Below the pieces are notes generated by a model. That model saw only the letters and a program-made list of their open reading frames with translations, made no database searches and was not told the origin of the DNA. A stretch of 23,613 nucleotides of DNA from Reyranella sp. (GTDB lineage Bacteria; Pseudomonadota; Alphaproteobacteria; Reyranellales; Reyranellaceae). Positions 13,979 through 21,820 of this stretch are shown here, piece by piece. The stretch covers positions 1 to 23,613 of the forward strand of contig SCVT01000250.1 of the NCBI GenBank assembly GCA_004296815.1. Direction: 5' to 3'. The translations under genes and the position numbers were made by a program. The stretch's first letter is position 1, and the number at the start of each line of letters is the position of its first letter.

Positions 13979-14407
13979 ATGTTCGTCTCCGACATCCTGT
14001 CCCGGAAGGGCGCGCTCGTGCACACCGTGACGCCCGGTACCTCGGTCGGCCAGATCGCCCAGCAGCTCAGCGTCCGTCGCATCGGTTCGGTCCTCGTGCT
14101 CGACGACGAGCAGGTCGTGGGCATCGTCTCCGAGCGGGATCTGGTCCGCGCGCTGGCGAGCCACGGTGCGGCGGCGCTGGAGCTGGAGGCGCGGAACGTC
14201 ATGACGCGCGACGTGGTGACCTGCGATCCCGACGAGTCGATCGATCGCGTCACCGAGCTCATGACCCGCGGCCGCTTCCGTCACCTGCCGGTGGTACGAC
14301 GCGGCGAGCTGCTGGGTCTCGTCTCGATCGGCGACGTCGTGAAGGCGCGCATCGAGGAAGCCACGCACGAGACCGAGGCGCTCAAGGCCTATATCGTCGC
14401 CGGCTGA
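13979..14407 (+). CDS. Two-CBS-domain protein
   Basis: 142 residues consisting of a pair of CBS domains (about 8-62 and 74-132) and a short helical tail. Diagnostic stretches are TPGTSVGQIAQQLSVRRIGSVLVLD, GIVSERDLVRAL, the MTRDVVTCDPDESI linker, and HLPVVRRGELLGLVSIGDVVK. Stand-alone CBS pairs bind adenosine nucleotides and regulate partner proteins; no partner is fused here. The ATG at 13979 follows GAGAGGGGGAA. The gene is divergent from queC with 81 bp between starts. The 3' end overlaps the convergent membrane-protein gene by 26 bp. Confidence 0.93.
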   Translation: MFVSDILSRKGALVHTVTPGTSVGQIAQQLSVRRIGSVLVLDDEQVVGIVSERDLVRALASHGAAALELEARNVMTRDVVTCDPDESIDRVTELMTRGRFRHLPVVRRGELLGLVSIGDVVKARIEEATHETEALKAYIVAG

Positions 14408-15764
14408 CCGACCAGAGCGCGCGCGCCGCGAACTCGGCGAGCGTGCCGGCGAGGATCAGCACGAAGGCGTTGGCCGGCACCGCATAGAGCGGGCTCGGCA
14501 ACGCCGTCATGGCCTGCGCGAGATAGAGCCCCAGGAACGCGACCGACACCGCGACCACCAGCTCGCCCTGCGGGAAGCTCGCATATCGCCAAGCCTTCGT
14601 CCGGCCGGCGACGGCGAGGATGAGCAGGCCCACCGCCAGCACCAGTCCGAAGGTCGGTCCCGGCTGCACCGTCGGCGCGCCGAGCAGCATGCGCGCCTTC
14701 TCGTAGTAGAGACGGGCGATCTCCCCCGGATCCTCGACCAGGCGCTCGAAGTAGAGCCGCCACATCAGCCGGAAATATTCGGGCGAGCAGAATTCGATGT
14801 CCGGCCTGAGCTGCTTGGCCAGTTCCTCGCCGTAGGCATCGTCGTAGCGGATGCCCCACTTGTTCTCGATGAAGCCCAGGCCGAGATAGAGCGTGTGCGA
14901 CAGGCCGTGCCGCTCCAGCCGCTGCGCCGGCTCCATGTCGAACAGCCCGTCGCGCGCCATCACCGTCCAGCGCGGCGTCAGGAACGCCACCACCGTCAGC
15001 ACGAGCAGGAGCACGAGCCGCGACGGGCGGGCGGTGCGGTGCCACGCCATCCAGGCCAGCACCAGCACCGTCACGACGAGACCCATCAGGCCGATCGATT
15101 CGCGCAACAGGGTGACGAAGGCCAGCATCGCGATGCCGAAGGCGATCCACGCCGCGCCGGCACGCCGCGACAACAGACCGTGCGCGGTCGCGGCGAGCGC
15201 CAGCGGCAGGACCGCCGCCAGGCTCGCGGCGCCGATGAAGGCCCAGTGCGGCGAGAGGCCCATCCAGCCGAGATACTCGACCGGCCCCAGCAGCATCAGC
15301 ACCAGCGCCGCGATCGGCGCGCCGATCCAGATCAGCAGCAGGGCGAACGCCAGCAGCCCGAGCGCATCGACCAGCACGTTGATGCGCGCGGCGTCGGGCA
15401 GGGTCGCGCGCTTGCCGGTGATCGCCGACCAGATGTTGAGCAGCAGGGCGTGGCCCGGATCGTCGGCCAGCGCGCGGTCGGCGATCGGGATCAGGCGCCC
15501 GTCCTCGCAGACCGCGAGCCAGGCGCCGCTCTTCAAGGTGCAGTCGCTGCTGTCGAGCCAGATGTTGGTGGCGCGCCAGTCCGACGGCATGATGTCGGCC
15601 AGGTACCCGTAGCGTTCGACCGCCGTGAAGGTCTTCGCGAACTGCCCGCCGAGCAGCGCGATGCAGACCAGTACGGCCAGCCACCTGAGCCAGCCGCCAC
15701 CCCAAACCATCCCCGGTACCGTCAGTTTTGTTTTCGTGCGCCCAGTATAGCGGCTTGATGCCAT
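14382..15764 (-). CDS. Polytopic membrane protein of unknown function
   Basis: 460 residues with about nine to ten hydrophobic segments (near 25-43, 130-160, 172-195, 203-220, 224-240, 248-264, 370-386, 402-420, 428-446). After the first helix a loop carries C75 and C86, which could form a disulfide outside. A larger hydrophilic segment (about 268-365) contains SHTLYLGLGFIENKWGIRYDD and CSPEYFRLMWRLYFERL. The overall layout resembles membrane glycosyltransferases or O-antigen-type proteins, but no catalytic motif is convincing. GGAG lies 10 bases before the ATG at 15764. An ATG at 15710 is a possible alternative, since TATACT (15749-15744) just upstream of it looks like a -10 box. The gene is divergent from the SDR operon and overlaps the CBS gene at its 3' end. 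Confidence 0.8.
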   Translation of the reverse strand: MASSRYTGRTKTKLTVPGMVWGGGWLRWLAVLVCIALLGGQFAKTFTAVERYGYLADIMPSDWRATNIWLDSSDCTLKSGAWLAVCEDGRLIPIADRALADDPGHALLLNIWSAITGKRATLPDAARINVLVDALGLLAFALLLIWIGAPIAALVLMLLGPVEYLGWMGLSPHWAFIGAASLAAVLPLALAATAHGLLSRRAGAAWIAFGIAMLAFVTLLRESIGLMGLVVTVLVLAWMAWHRTARPSRLVLLLVLTVVAFLTPRWTVMARDGLFDMEPAQRLERHGLSHTLYLGLGFIENKWGIRYDDAYGEELAKQLRPDIEFCSPEYFRLMWRLYFERLVEDPGEIARLYYEKARMLLGAPTVQPGPTFGLVLAVGLLILAVAGRTKAWRYASFPQGELVVAVSVAFLGLYLAQAMTALPSPLYAVPANAFVLILAGTLAEFAARALWSVSRRRYRP

Positions 15765-15811
15765 TGCAAACCATCTCCGCTAGGGTCCGCAAAACCCCGG
15801 GTGGAGATCGC

Positions 15812-16558
15812 ATGTCGTTACCCCTTCAAGGCAAGGTCGCGCTGGTGAGTGGCGCGGGAAAGAACATCGGGCGCACCATCGCGCTCGCCCTGGCGCAGGA
15901 TGGCGCATCGATCGTGGTCAACGGTCGTTCGGACAAGGCGGCGGTCGACGGCGTTGTGGCCGAGATCGTGAAGGCGGGCGGCAAGGCCGTCGCCGCGATG
16001 GGTGACGTCTCCGATCCCGCCGTGCCGCCGCGTCTCGCCGAGGAAGCGGCCAAGGCGTTCGGCGGTGTCGACATCCTCGTCAGCAACGCAGGCCTTCGGA
16101 AGCAGACCCCGTTCCTCGACATGTCGTTCGACGAATGGCGCGGCATCATGTCGGTCGCCCTCGACGGCGCCTTCCTGCTGGGCAAGGCGGTGGTGCCGCA
16201 GATGGTGAAGAGGGGCGGCGGTGCGTTTGTGGCGATCTCCGGCATCTCGACGCATGTCGGCACGCCCAACCGCTGCCACGTCTCGGCGTCGAAGTCGGGC
16301 CTCGAGGGCCTGATGCGCGCGCTGGCGGTCGAGCTCGCGCCCCACAGGATTACCTGCAACGCACTGGCGCCCGGCGCCATCGACACGACGCGTGGCGCGT
16401 CGGCGGGGCCGCGTCCGGTCGAGAACCGGCCGATTCCGCTCAAGCGCTTCGGCACGGTCGACGAGATCGCCGCCATGGTCCGGCTGCTGGTCGGCCCGCA
16501 GGGCACCTTCATCACCGGCCAGACGATCCACGTGAACGGCGGTGAGTTCCTGACATGA
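15812..16558 (+). CDS. SDR-family oxidoreductase homologue with altered catalytic residues
   Basis: 248 residues, classical SDR length and fold. The cofactor motif SGAGKNIG (13-20) stands for TGxxxGxG, followed by R40-containing NGRS, DV at 65-66, and SNAG (91-94). The C-terminal part has the usual ALAPGAIDT and ITGQTIHVNGG. The active site is unusual: counting back from K161 in HVSASKSGLEG, the Tyr position holds V157 (H156 next to it) and the Ser position holds G144 (S143 and S146 nearby). Either this is a subgroup using a different acid/base or it is not a conventional dehydrogenase. GGTGGAGA sits before the ATG at 15812. It is the first gene of a four-gene operon; its stop overlaps the peptidase start (ATGA). 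Confidence 0.9.
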   Translation: MSLPLQGKVALVSGAGKNIGRTIALALAQDGASIVVNGRSDKAAVDGVVAEIVKAGGKAVAAMGDVSDPAVPPRLAEEAAKAFGGVDILVSNAGLRKQTPFLDMSFDEWRGIMSVALDGAFLLGKAVVPQMVKRGGGAFVAISGISTHVGTPNRCHVSASKSGLEGLMRALAVELAPHRITCNALAPGAIDTTRGASAGPRPVENRPIPLKRFGTVDEIAAMVRLLVGPQGTFITGQTIHVNGGEFLT

Positions 16559-17574
16559 GGAACCTGATCACCGACGTGCCGGGCGTACTGGTCGGCAACG
16601 CCGAGGACAGGCGCGCCGCCACCGGCGCCACCGTGGCGATCTTCGACGGCGGCGCGGCGGCGAGTGTCGCGACGCTCGGCGGGGCGCCCGGCGCGCGCAT
16701 GGTCTCCTCGCTCGAGCCCGAGATGGTCGGCCAGCGCATCGACGCCGTCGTGCTGTCGGGCGGCTCGGTCTACGGGCTCGACGCCGCGGGCGGCGCCTCC
16801 GCCGTGCTCTGCGCGCAGGGCCGCGGCATCACCTTCGGCGGCATCACCGTGCCGGTCGCCGTGCAGGCGATCCTGTTCGATCTGGTGAACGGCGGCACCA
16901 AGGACTGGCTCACCGAGCCCGTGAAGAAGCGGCCGCCCTACTGGGATCTCGGCCGCGACGCGGCGCTGGCCGCCGGGCAGGAATTCGCGCTCGGCACGGC
17001 GGGCGCGGGCGTCGGCGCCACGACCGCCGGGCTCAAGGGCGGGCTGGGCTCGACCAGTGCGAAGACCAGCCAGGGCTTCACCGTCGGCGCGCTGGTCGCG
17101 GTGAACGCCGTGGGCTCCTCGACGATCGGCGGGCTCCCGCATTTCTGGGCGGGCGCCTTCGAACGCGACGGCGAGTTCGGTGGCCTCGGCTGGCCCGCAA
17201 AGCTGCCCGACGACGCGACGGCGATCCGCTTCAAGGGCCAGCCGTTGCCGGTGACCGCGACGACCATCGCGCTGGTCGCGACCGATGCGACGCTCAGCAA
17301 GGCCGAGTGCAAGCGCCTCGCCATCATGGCCAACGATGGCCTCTCCCGGGCGCTGCGTCCGGTACATGCGCCGAACGACGGTGACACGGTGTTCGCGGCG
17401 GCGACCGGCAAGAACGGGCCCGGCGGCGCGCCGCCGATCCTGACCGAGCTCGGCACCGTGGCGGCAGACTGCCTGGCCCGCGCGGTGGCGCGCGGCGTCT
17501 ACGAGGCGACGGCGTTGTCGTATGCGGGCGCGATGCCCGACTGGAAGACCAAGTTCGGCGGAGCGAAGAGATGA
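16555..17574 (+). CDS. P1-family (S58, DmpA-like) aminopeptidase
   Basis: 339 residues of the N-terminal-nucleophile family that includes DmpA and beta-peptidyl aminopeptidases. Signatures are ITDVPGVLVGNAED at the N-terminus, VVLSGGSVYGLDAAGG (65-80), GAGVGATTAGLKGGLGS (150-166) and VNAVGSSTIGG. In this family self-cleavage occurs at a Gly-Ser bond, and G187-S188 fits that place, making S188 the probable nucleophile. No signal peptide is seen, so it is probably cytoplasmic. The substrate could be short or D-amino-acid/beta-amino-acid peptides or amides; sequence cannot decide. Overlaps of 4 bp link it to the SDR gene before and crcB after. Confidence 0.93.
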   Translation: MRNLITDVPGVLVGNAEDRRAATGATVAIFDGGAAASVATLGGAPGARMVSSLEPEMVGQRIDAVVLSGGSVYGLDAAGGASAVLCAQGRGITFGGITVPVAVQAILFDLVNGGTKDWLTEPVKKRPPYWDLGRDAALAAGQEFALGTAGAGVGATTAGLKGGLGSTSAKTSQGFTVGALVAVNAVGSSTIGGLPHFWAGAFERDGEFGGLGWPAKLPDDATAIRFKGQPLPVTATTIALVATDATLSKAECKRLAIMANDGLSRALRPVHAPNDGDTVFAAATGKNGPGGAPPILTELGTVAADCLARAVARGVYEATALSYAGAMPDWKTKFGGAKR

Positions 17575-17948
17575 GCTACCTGATCGTGTTCGTGGGCGCG
17601 GGCATCGGCGGCGCGGCGCGCCACGGCATGAACATCTGGGTGGCGAAGCTGATGGGCACGGCGTTCCCGTGGCACACCTTCGTCATCAACATCCTGGGCT
17701 CGCTGGTGATGGGCCTGGTCGCCGGCTTCTTCGCCGAGCGCGTGGGCGCAGCGGGCCACCTGCGGCTGTTCCTCGCCACGGGCATCCTGGGCGGCTTCAC
17801 GACCTTCTCGGCCTTCTCGCTCGATGCGATCCTGCTGTGGGAGCGGCACCAGTACCTGCATGCCGGTCTCTACGTCGGCGGTTCGGCGGTCGGTGCGTTG
17901 GCCGGTCTTGCGTTCGGCCTGTGGGCGATGCGGATGGCGTTGGGTTGA
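17571..17948 (+). CDS. crcB: Fluoride ion channel CrcB/FluC
   Basis: 125 residues with four membrane helices, working as a dual-topology dimer that exports fluoride. Family motifs are GAGIGGAARHGMN (9-21, usual GGxxGAxxRY), INILGSLVMG (39-48) with N40, and GILGGFTTFSAFSLD (71-85) with the TTFS and Phe residues of the pore. Its ATG overlaps the peptidase stop, and its stop overlaps the next start. There is no fluoride riboswitch directly upstream because the gene begins inside the operon. The presence of fluoride export with an SDR, a peptidase and a flavoprotein has no obvious functional explanation. Confidence 0.95.
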   Translation: MSYLIVFVGAGIGGAARHGMNIWVAKLMGTAFPWHTFVINILGSLVMGLVAGFFAERVGAAGHLRLFLATGILGGFTTFSAFSLDAILLWERHQYLHAGLYVGGSAVGALAGLAFGLWAMRMALG

Positions 17949-19108
17949 ACGCGCAAGACTTCGATGTTGTCGTCCTGGGAGCCGGCGCCGCGGGGCTGAT
18001 GTGCGCCATCCGCGCCGGCCAGCGCGGCCGCAGGGTGCTGCTGCTCGAGCATGCCGAGAAGGTCGGCAAGAAGATCCTGATCTCGGGCGGCGGGCGCTGC
18101 AACTTCACCAACCTCGACGCGCGGCCCGAGGCGTTCCTGTCGGAGAACCCGCATTTCGCCAAGTCGGCGCTGGCCCGCTACACGCAGCACGATTTCATCG
18201 AGCTGGTGAACAAGCACCGCATCGCCTGGCACGAGAAGACGCTGGGCCAGCTCTTCTGCGACGGCTCGGCGCGCCAGATCGTGGCGATGCTGCTGGCCGA
18301 ATGCGACGCGGCCGGCGTCGACGTGCGCGTGGCGCACAAGGTGACGCGGGTCGAGAAGGCCGACCGCTTCACGGTCGCGACCGACCACGGCGACTTCTCC
18401 GCGGAGGCCGTCGTGCTGGCGACCGGCGGTCTTTCTATTCCCAAGATGGGCGCCACCGGCTTCGCGCACGAGACCGCGCGCCGTTTCGGCCTGAAGATGA
18501 CGCAGACGCGGCCGGCGCTGGTGCCGCTCACGCTCTCGACACCCGGCATCAGCGGCGTCTCGTTCGACGTCGAGGCGCGCTGCGGCAAGGCGGCGTTCCG
18601 CGAGGCGCTGCTCTTCACCCATCGCGGCCTGTCGGGGCCTGCGATCCTGCAGGTCTCGTCATATTGGAAGCCCGGGCAGGAGATCGTGATCGACATGCTG
18701 CCCGGCCTCGATGCCGCGGAGTTCCTGAAGGAGCGCAAGCGCTCGCGGCCCAAGGCGCAGCTGCACACGGTGCTGGCCGAGAAGCTGCCGCAGCGTCTGG
18801 CGCAGGCGCTGGCGCCCGACATCGGCGTCGAGGGCACGATGGCCAATCTGCGCGACCGCGATCTCGGCGCGCTGGCCGAGCGCCTGCAACGCTGGAAGAT
18901 CGTGCCGACCGGCACCGAGGGCTATGCCAAGGCCGAGGTCACGGTGGGCGGCATCGACACCGACGGCCTCTCCTCGCGCACGATGGAAGCCAAGAAGGTG
19001 CCGGGCCTCTACGCGATCGGCGAAGCGGTCGACGTCACCGGCTGGCTCGGCGGCTACAATTTCCAGTGGGCGTGGTCGAGCGGCTGGGCGGCGGGCGAGG
19101 CGGCGTAG
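17945..19108 (+). CDS. BaiN/HI0933-family FAD-dependent oxidoreductase
   Basis: 387 residues. The N-terminal Rossmann motif is VVVLGAGAAGLMCAI (8-22, GxGxxG). It is followed by the family's hallmark KVGKKILISGGGRCNFTN and by ATGGLSIPKMGATGFAH. The C-terminus has GLYAIGEAVDVTGWLGGYNF, typical of TIGR00275/TIGR03862 proteins (YhiN type). The biochemical role of most members is unknown; BaiN acts in bile-acid reduction in gut bacteria, but that cannot be transferred here. The start is probably TTG at 17945, overlapping the crcB stop as TTGA. A GTG at 17921 is in frame but has no ribosome binding site. It ends the four-gene operon. Confidence 0.92.
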   Translation: MNAQDFDVVVLGAGAAGLMCAIRAGQRGRRVLLLEHAEKVGKKILISGGGRCNFTNLDARPEAFLSENPHFAKSALARYTQHDFIELVNKHRIAWHEKTLGQLFCDGSARQIVAMLLAECDAAGVDVRVAHKVTRVEKADRFTVATDHGDFSAEAVVLATGGLSIPKMGATGFAHETARRFGLKMTQTRPALVPLTLSTPGISGVSFDVEARCGKAAFREALLFTHRGLSGPAILQVSSYWKPGQEIVIDMLPGLDAAEFLKERKRSRPKAQLHTVLAEKLPQRLAQALAPDIGVEGTMANLRDRDLGALAERLQRWKIVPTGTEGYAKAEVTVGGIDTDGLSSRTMEAKKVPGLYAIGEAVDVTGWLGGYNFQWAWSSGWAAGEAA

Positions 19109-19242
19109 AGTTGCAGGTTCAGCAGATTTGTGGTAGGAAATTAACTATCGTGGGCGCGGTCCTGACCGGCGCCTAACCACCACGACGGCGGACCCAACCG
19201 ACCGCATGAGTCTCCTAACCCTTTGGGGCTGGAGATGTCCCC

Positions 19243-19259
19243 GGAGCGGACTCCGCTCC
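19243..19259. repeat. Perfect 8+1+8 inverted repeat
   Basis: GGAGCGGA C TCCGCTCC is a perfect dyad, foldable as a 7 bp GC-rich stem with an ACT loop. It could stop transcription from either convergent operon, but no T-run follows on either strand. Confidence 0.5.
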
Positions 19260-19291
19260 CTGATCGAATGAAAGCAAAACGACCGGCGATT

Positions 19292-19314
19292 CTCACGTCG
19301 GCTCGACGTGTGAG
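19292..19314. repeat. Inverted repeat with bulge
   Basis: CACGTCG (19294-19300) pairs with CGACGTG (19304-19310) around a GCT loop. Alternatively CTCA (19292-19295) pairs with TGAG (19311-19314) outside the CGTCG/CGACG core, leaving a two-base bulge. Confidence 0.45.
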
Positions 19315-19354
19315 CTGCGACAACTGCTACAAAACGGTACGTCGCAGTGTAGCA
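19315..19354. repeat. Two interlocked inverted repeats
   Basis: CTGCGAC (19315-19321) pairs with GTCGCAG (19341-19347), while TGCTAC (19325-19330) pairs with GTAGCA (19349-19354). The order A-B-A'-B' permits either alternative hairpins or a pseudoknot-like fold. The connecting loops are 3, 10 and 1 bases, so a compact coaxial pseudoknot is doubtful. Confidence 0.4.
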
Positions 19355-19442
19355 CCCGAAAATCACGAAGACCGCGCAAATGCTGCATCGAAGGCCTGTC
19401 GCACCCGCGTCGGGACGGCGGTGCCGCTGTAGCGCGGCGCAC

Positions 19443-20136
<694 letters not shown>

Positions 20137-20144
<8 letters not shown>

Positions 20145-20865
20145 GCAGCACCTTGGCCGCGCCGTGGCCGAGATAGGCTTCGACCACCTGCGGGTCGTCG
20201 GCGATGGCGGCGGGCGTGCCCTCGGCGATCATGCGGCCCTGATTTAGAACGTAGACGCGCTCGGCGAGCGAGGTCACGGCCTGCATGACGTGCTCGATCA
20301 GCAGGATGGTGACGCCGGCCTGCCGGATGTCCTTGATGACGCCCACGATCTCGACGATCTCGGTCGGGTTGAGGCCGGCCATCACCTCGTCGAGCAGCAG
20401 CAGCCGCGGGCCGGTCGCCAGAGCGCGCGCGAGCTCGAGCCGCTTGCGGCCGGCCACGGTGAGGTCGGCGCCGCGCTGGTCGAGCTGGTCCGTCATGCCG
20501 ACCATCTCGGCCACGGACTCCGCCTCTTGCATCGCCCGCTTGCGGTCGGCCGTCTGGTGGTAGGCGCCGACCATGATGTTCTCGCGCACGCTGATGCTCG
20601 CGAAGGGCTGCGTGATCTGGAACGTGCGGACCATGCCGGCGGCGCAGATGCGGTGCGGCGGCAGGCCGGTGATCGGCTTGCCCTCGAAGACGACCGTGCC
20701 GGCGTCCGGCCGGTGGAAGCCCGCGATGGCGGCGAACAGCGTCGTCTTGCCCGCGCCGTTGGGCCCGATCAGGCCCACGATCTCGCCCGGCTTCACGTCG
20801 AGCGAGGCACGGTCGACGGCCTTCAGGCCGCCGAAGCTCTTGGAAAGCTCGCGGACCTCAAGCAT
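20137..20865 (-). CDS. livG: Branched-chain amino acid-type ABC transporter ATPase LivG
   Basis: 242 residues. Walker A is GPNGAGKTT (34-42), the signature is the LivG variant LTVAGRKRLE (135-144) in place of LSGGQ, and Walker B is LLLLDE (155-160) followed by VMAGLNPTE. VRTFQITQPFASISVRENIMVG is typical of LivG. It pairs with LivF to energise the LivH/LivM permease. The ATG at 20865 overlaps the livM stop by 8 bp in the sequence ATGCTTGA. The same architecture, GTGCTTGA, occurs at the livG/livF junction. Confidence 0.94.
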
Positions 20866-21820
20866 TTCGAGGCTTCCGGGCGAACAGGCCCATCAGCCCG
20901 TTGGGCAGGCGGGCCACGATCAGGATCAGCATGATGCCGTAGACCACGAGGCTGAGCGGCTGGACGTTCTTGAAGGCCGGCACGACGCTCGCCAGTGCCC
21001 GGGTCACCTCGTTGATGCCCATCAGGGTGAAGGAGCCGATCAGCGGCCCGAAGATCGTGCCGGCGCCGCCCACCATGCTGACCAGCAGCATCTCGACCGA
21101 CTTGTCGACGCCGAAGGCGATCCACGGGTCGATGTAGAGGTACTTCTGGGCATAGAAGGTGCCGCCCGCCGCGCACATCGCGCCCGAGAGCGTCAGCACC
21201 TTCACCTTCTCGGCGAAGACGTCGATGCCCAGCGCCCGCGCCGCATCCTCGTTCTCGCGGATGGCGATCAGGCGGGCGCCGAAGCGGCTGCGGGTCAGAT
21301 GCCAGGCGACCAGCAGCGAGACGATGCAGAGCAGCAGCGCGAGATAGTAGATCCAGATCGGGTCCTTGAACTGGAAGTTGATCGGCCGCTGGTCGGCCTT
21401 GATCAGCATGCCGAGCCCGCCCTTGGTGAATGACACGGAGTTGGCAAGGATGCGGAAGACCTCGGCGAAGGCGAGCGTGATCAGCGCGAAGTAGGAGCCG
21501 CGCAGGCCGGCGCGGAACGACAGCACGGCGATCATCCAGCCGACCACGCCGCCCATGGCGGTGGCGACCGGCCAGGCGAGCCACGGATTCCAGCCGTAGG
21601 TCACCTGCAGGATCGTCGAGGTGTAGGCGCCGGTGCCGAAGAACACGACATGGCCGAACGAGGTCTGGCCCGCGAAGCCGCCCGCGATGTTCCACGACTG
21701 GCCGATGAAGGCCGTGAAGAAGATCAGCATGCCGACGTTCACGAGGTAGTTCGGCACCAGCAGCGGATAGACGATCGCGGCGGCGAGCCCCAGCGCGCAG
21801 AGGAGGAGTGGCCGGCTCAC
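20858..21820 (-). CDS. livM: Branched-chain amino acid-type ABC transporter permease LivM
   Basis: 320 residues, about nine hydrophobic helices. The family's conserved centre is SWNIAGGFAGQTSFGHVVFFG (about 42-62). The EAA-like cytoplasmic loop is SRFGARLIAIRENEDAARALGID, which contacts the ATPases. SMVGGAGTIFGPLIGS is also typical of the C-terminal half. The start is GTG at 21820, overlapping the livH stop as GTGA. The frame is open far upstream of it, but that part only shadows livH. It forms the inner-membrane channel with LivH. Confidence 0.93.
   Translation of the reverse strand: MSRPLLLCALGLAAAIVYPLLVPNYLVNVGMLIFFTAFIGQSWNIAGGFAGQTSFGHVVFFGTGAYTSTILQVTYGWNPWLAWPVATAMGGVVGWMIAVLSFRAGLRGSYFALITLAFAEVFRILANSVSFTKGGLGMLIKADQRPINFQFKDPIWIYYLALLLCIVSLLVAWHLTRSRFGARLIAIRENEDAARALGIDVFAEKVKVLTLSGAMCAAGGTFYAQKYLYIDPWIAFGVDKSVEMLLVSMVGGAGTIFGPLIGSFTLMGINEVTRALASVVPAFKNVQPLSLVVYGIMLILIVARLPNGLMGLFARKPRNA

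Larger units (their letters stand above)
19109..19442. other. Structured convergent intergenic region, no gene recognised
   Basis: A 334 bp gap lies between two convergent operons (flavoprotein on the plus strand, livF on the minus strand). Short ORFs exist on both strands but lack ribosome binding sites and the strong GC-third-position bias of the neighbours, and they resemble no family I know. The DNA is less GC-rich than its flanks, most clearly at 19261-19380. It contains a 7 bp stem with 3-base loop (19243-19259), a stem at 19292-19314, and two interlocked inverted repeats at 19315-19354. No T-tract, tRNA or recognisable mobile-element fragment was found. Confidence 0.6.

Noticed and set aside
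15765-15811. Fluoride (crcB-type) riboswitch at the head of the operon containing crcB
   Set aside because: The 47 bp leader lacks the conserved fluoride aptamer sequence and is too short for aptamer plus expression platform.
15826-17367. 513-codon open frame opposite the SDR and peptidase genes
   Set aside because: It is a low-complexity antisense frame spanning two real genes and their junction, with no recognisable domain.
19243-19259. Intrinsic terminator call for the GGAGCGGA dyad
   Set aside because: There is no T-tract on either strand after the stem, so it is kept only as an inverted repeat.
19223-19432. 69-codon plus-strand ORF in the convergent intergenic region
   Set aside because: No convincing ribosome binding site, codon use unlike neighbours, no resemblance to a known family, and overlapping palindromes explain the sequence better.
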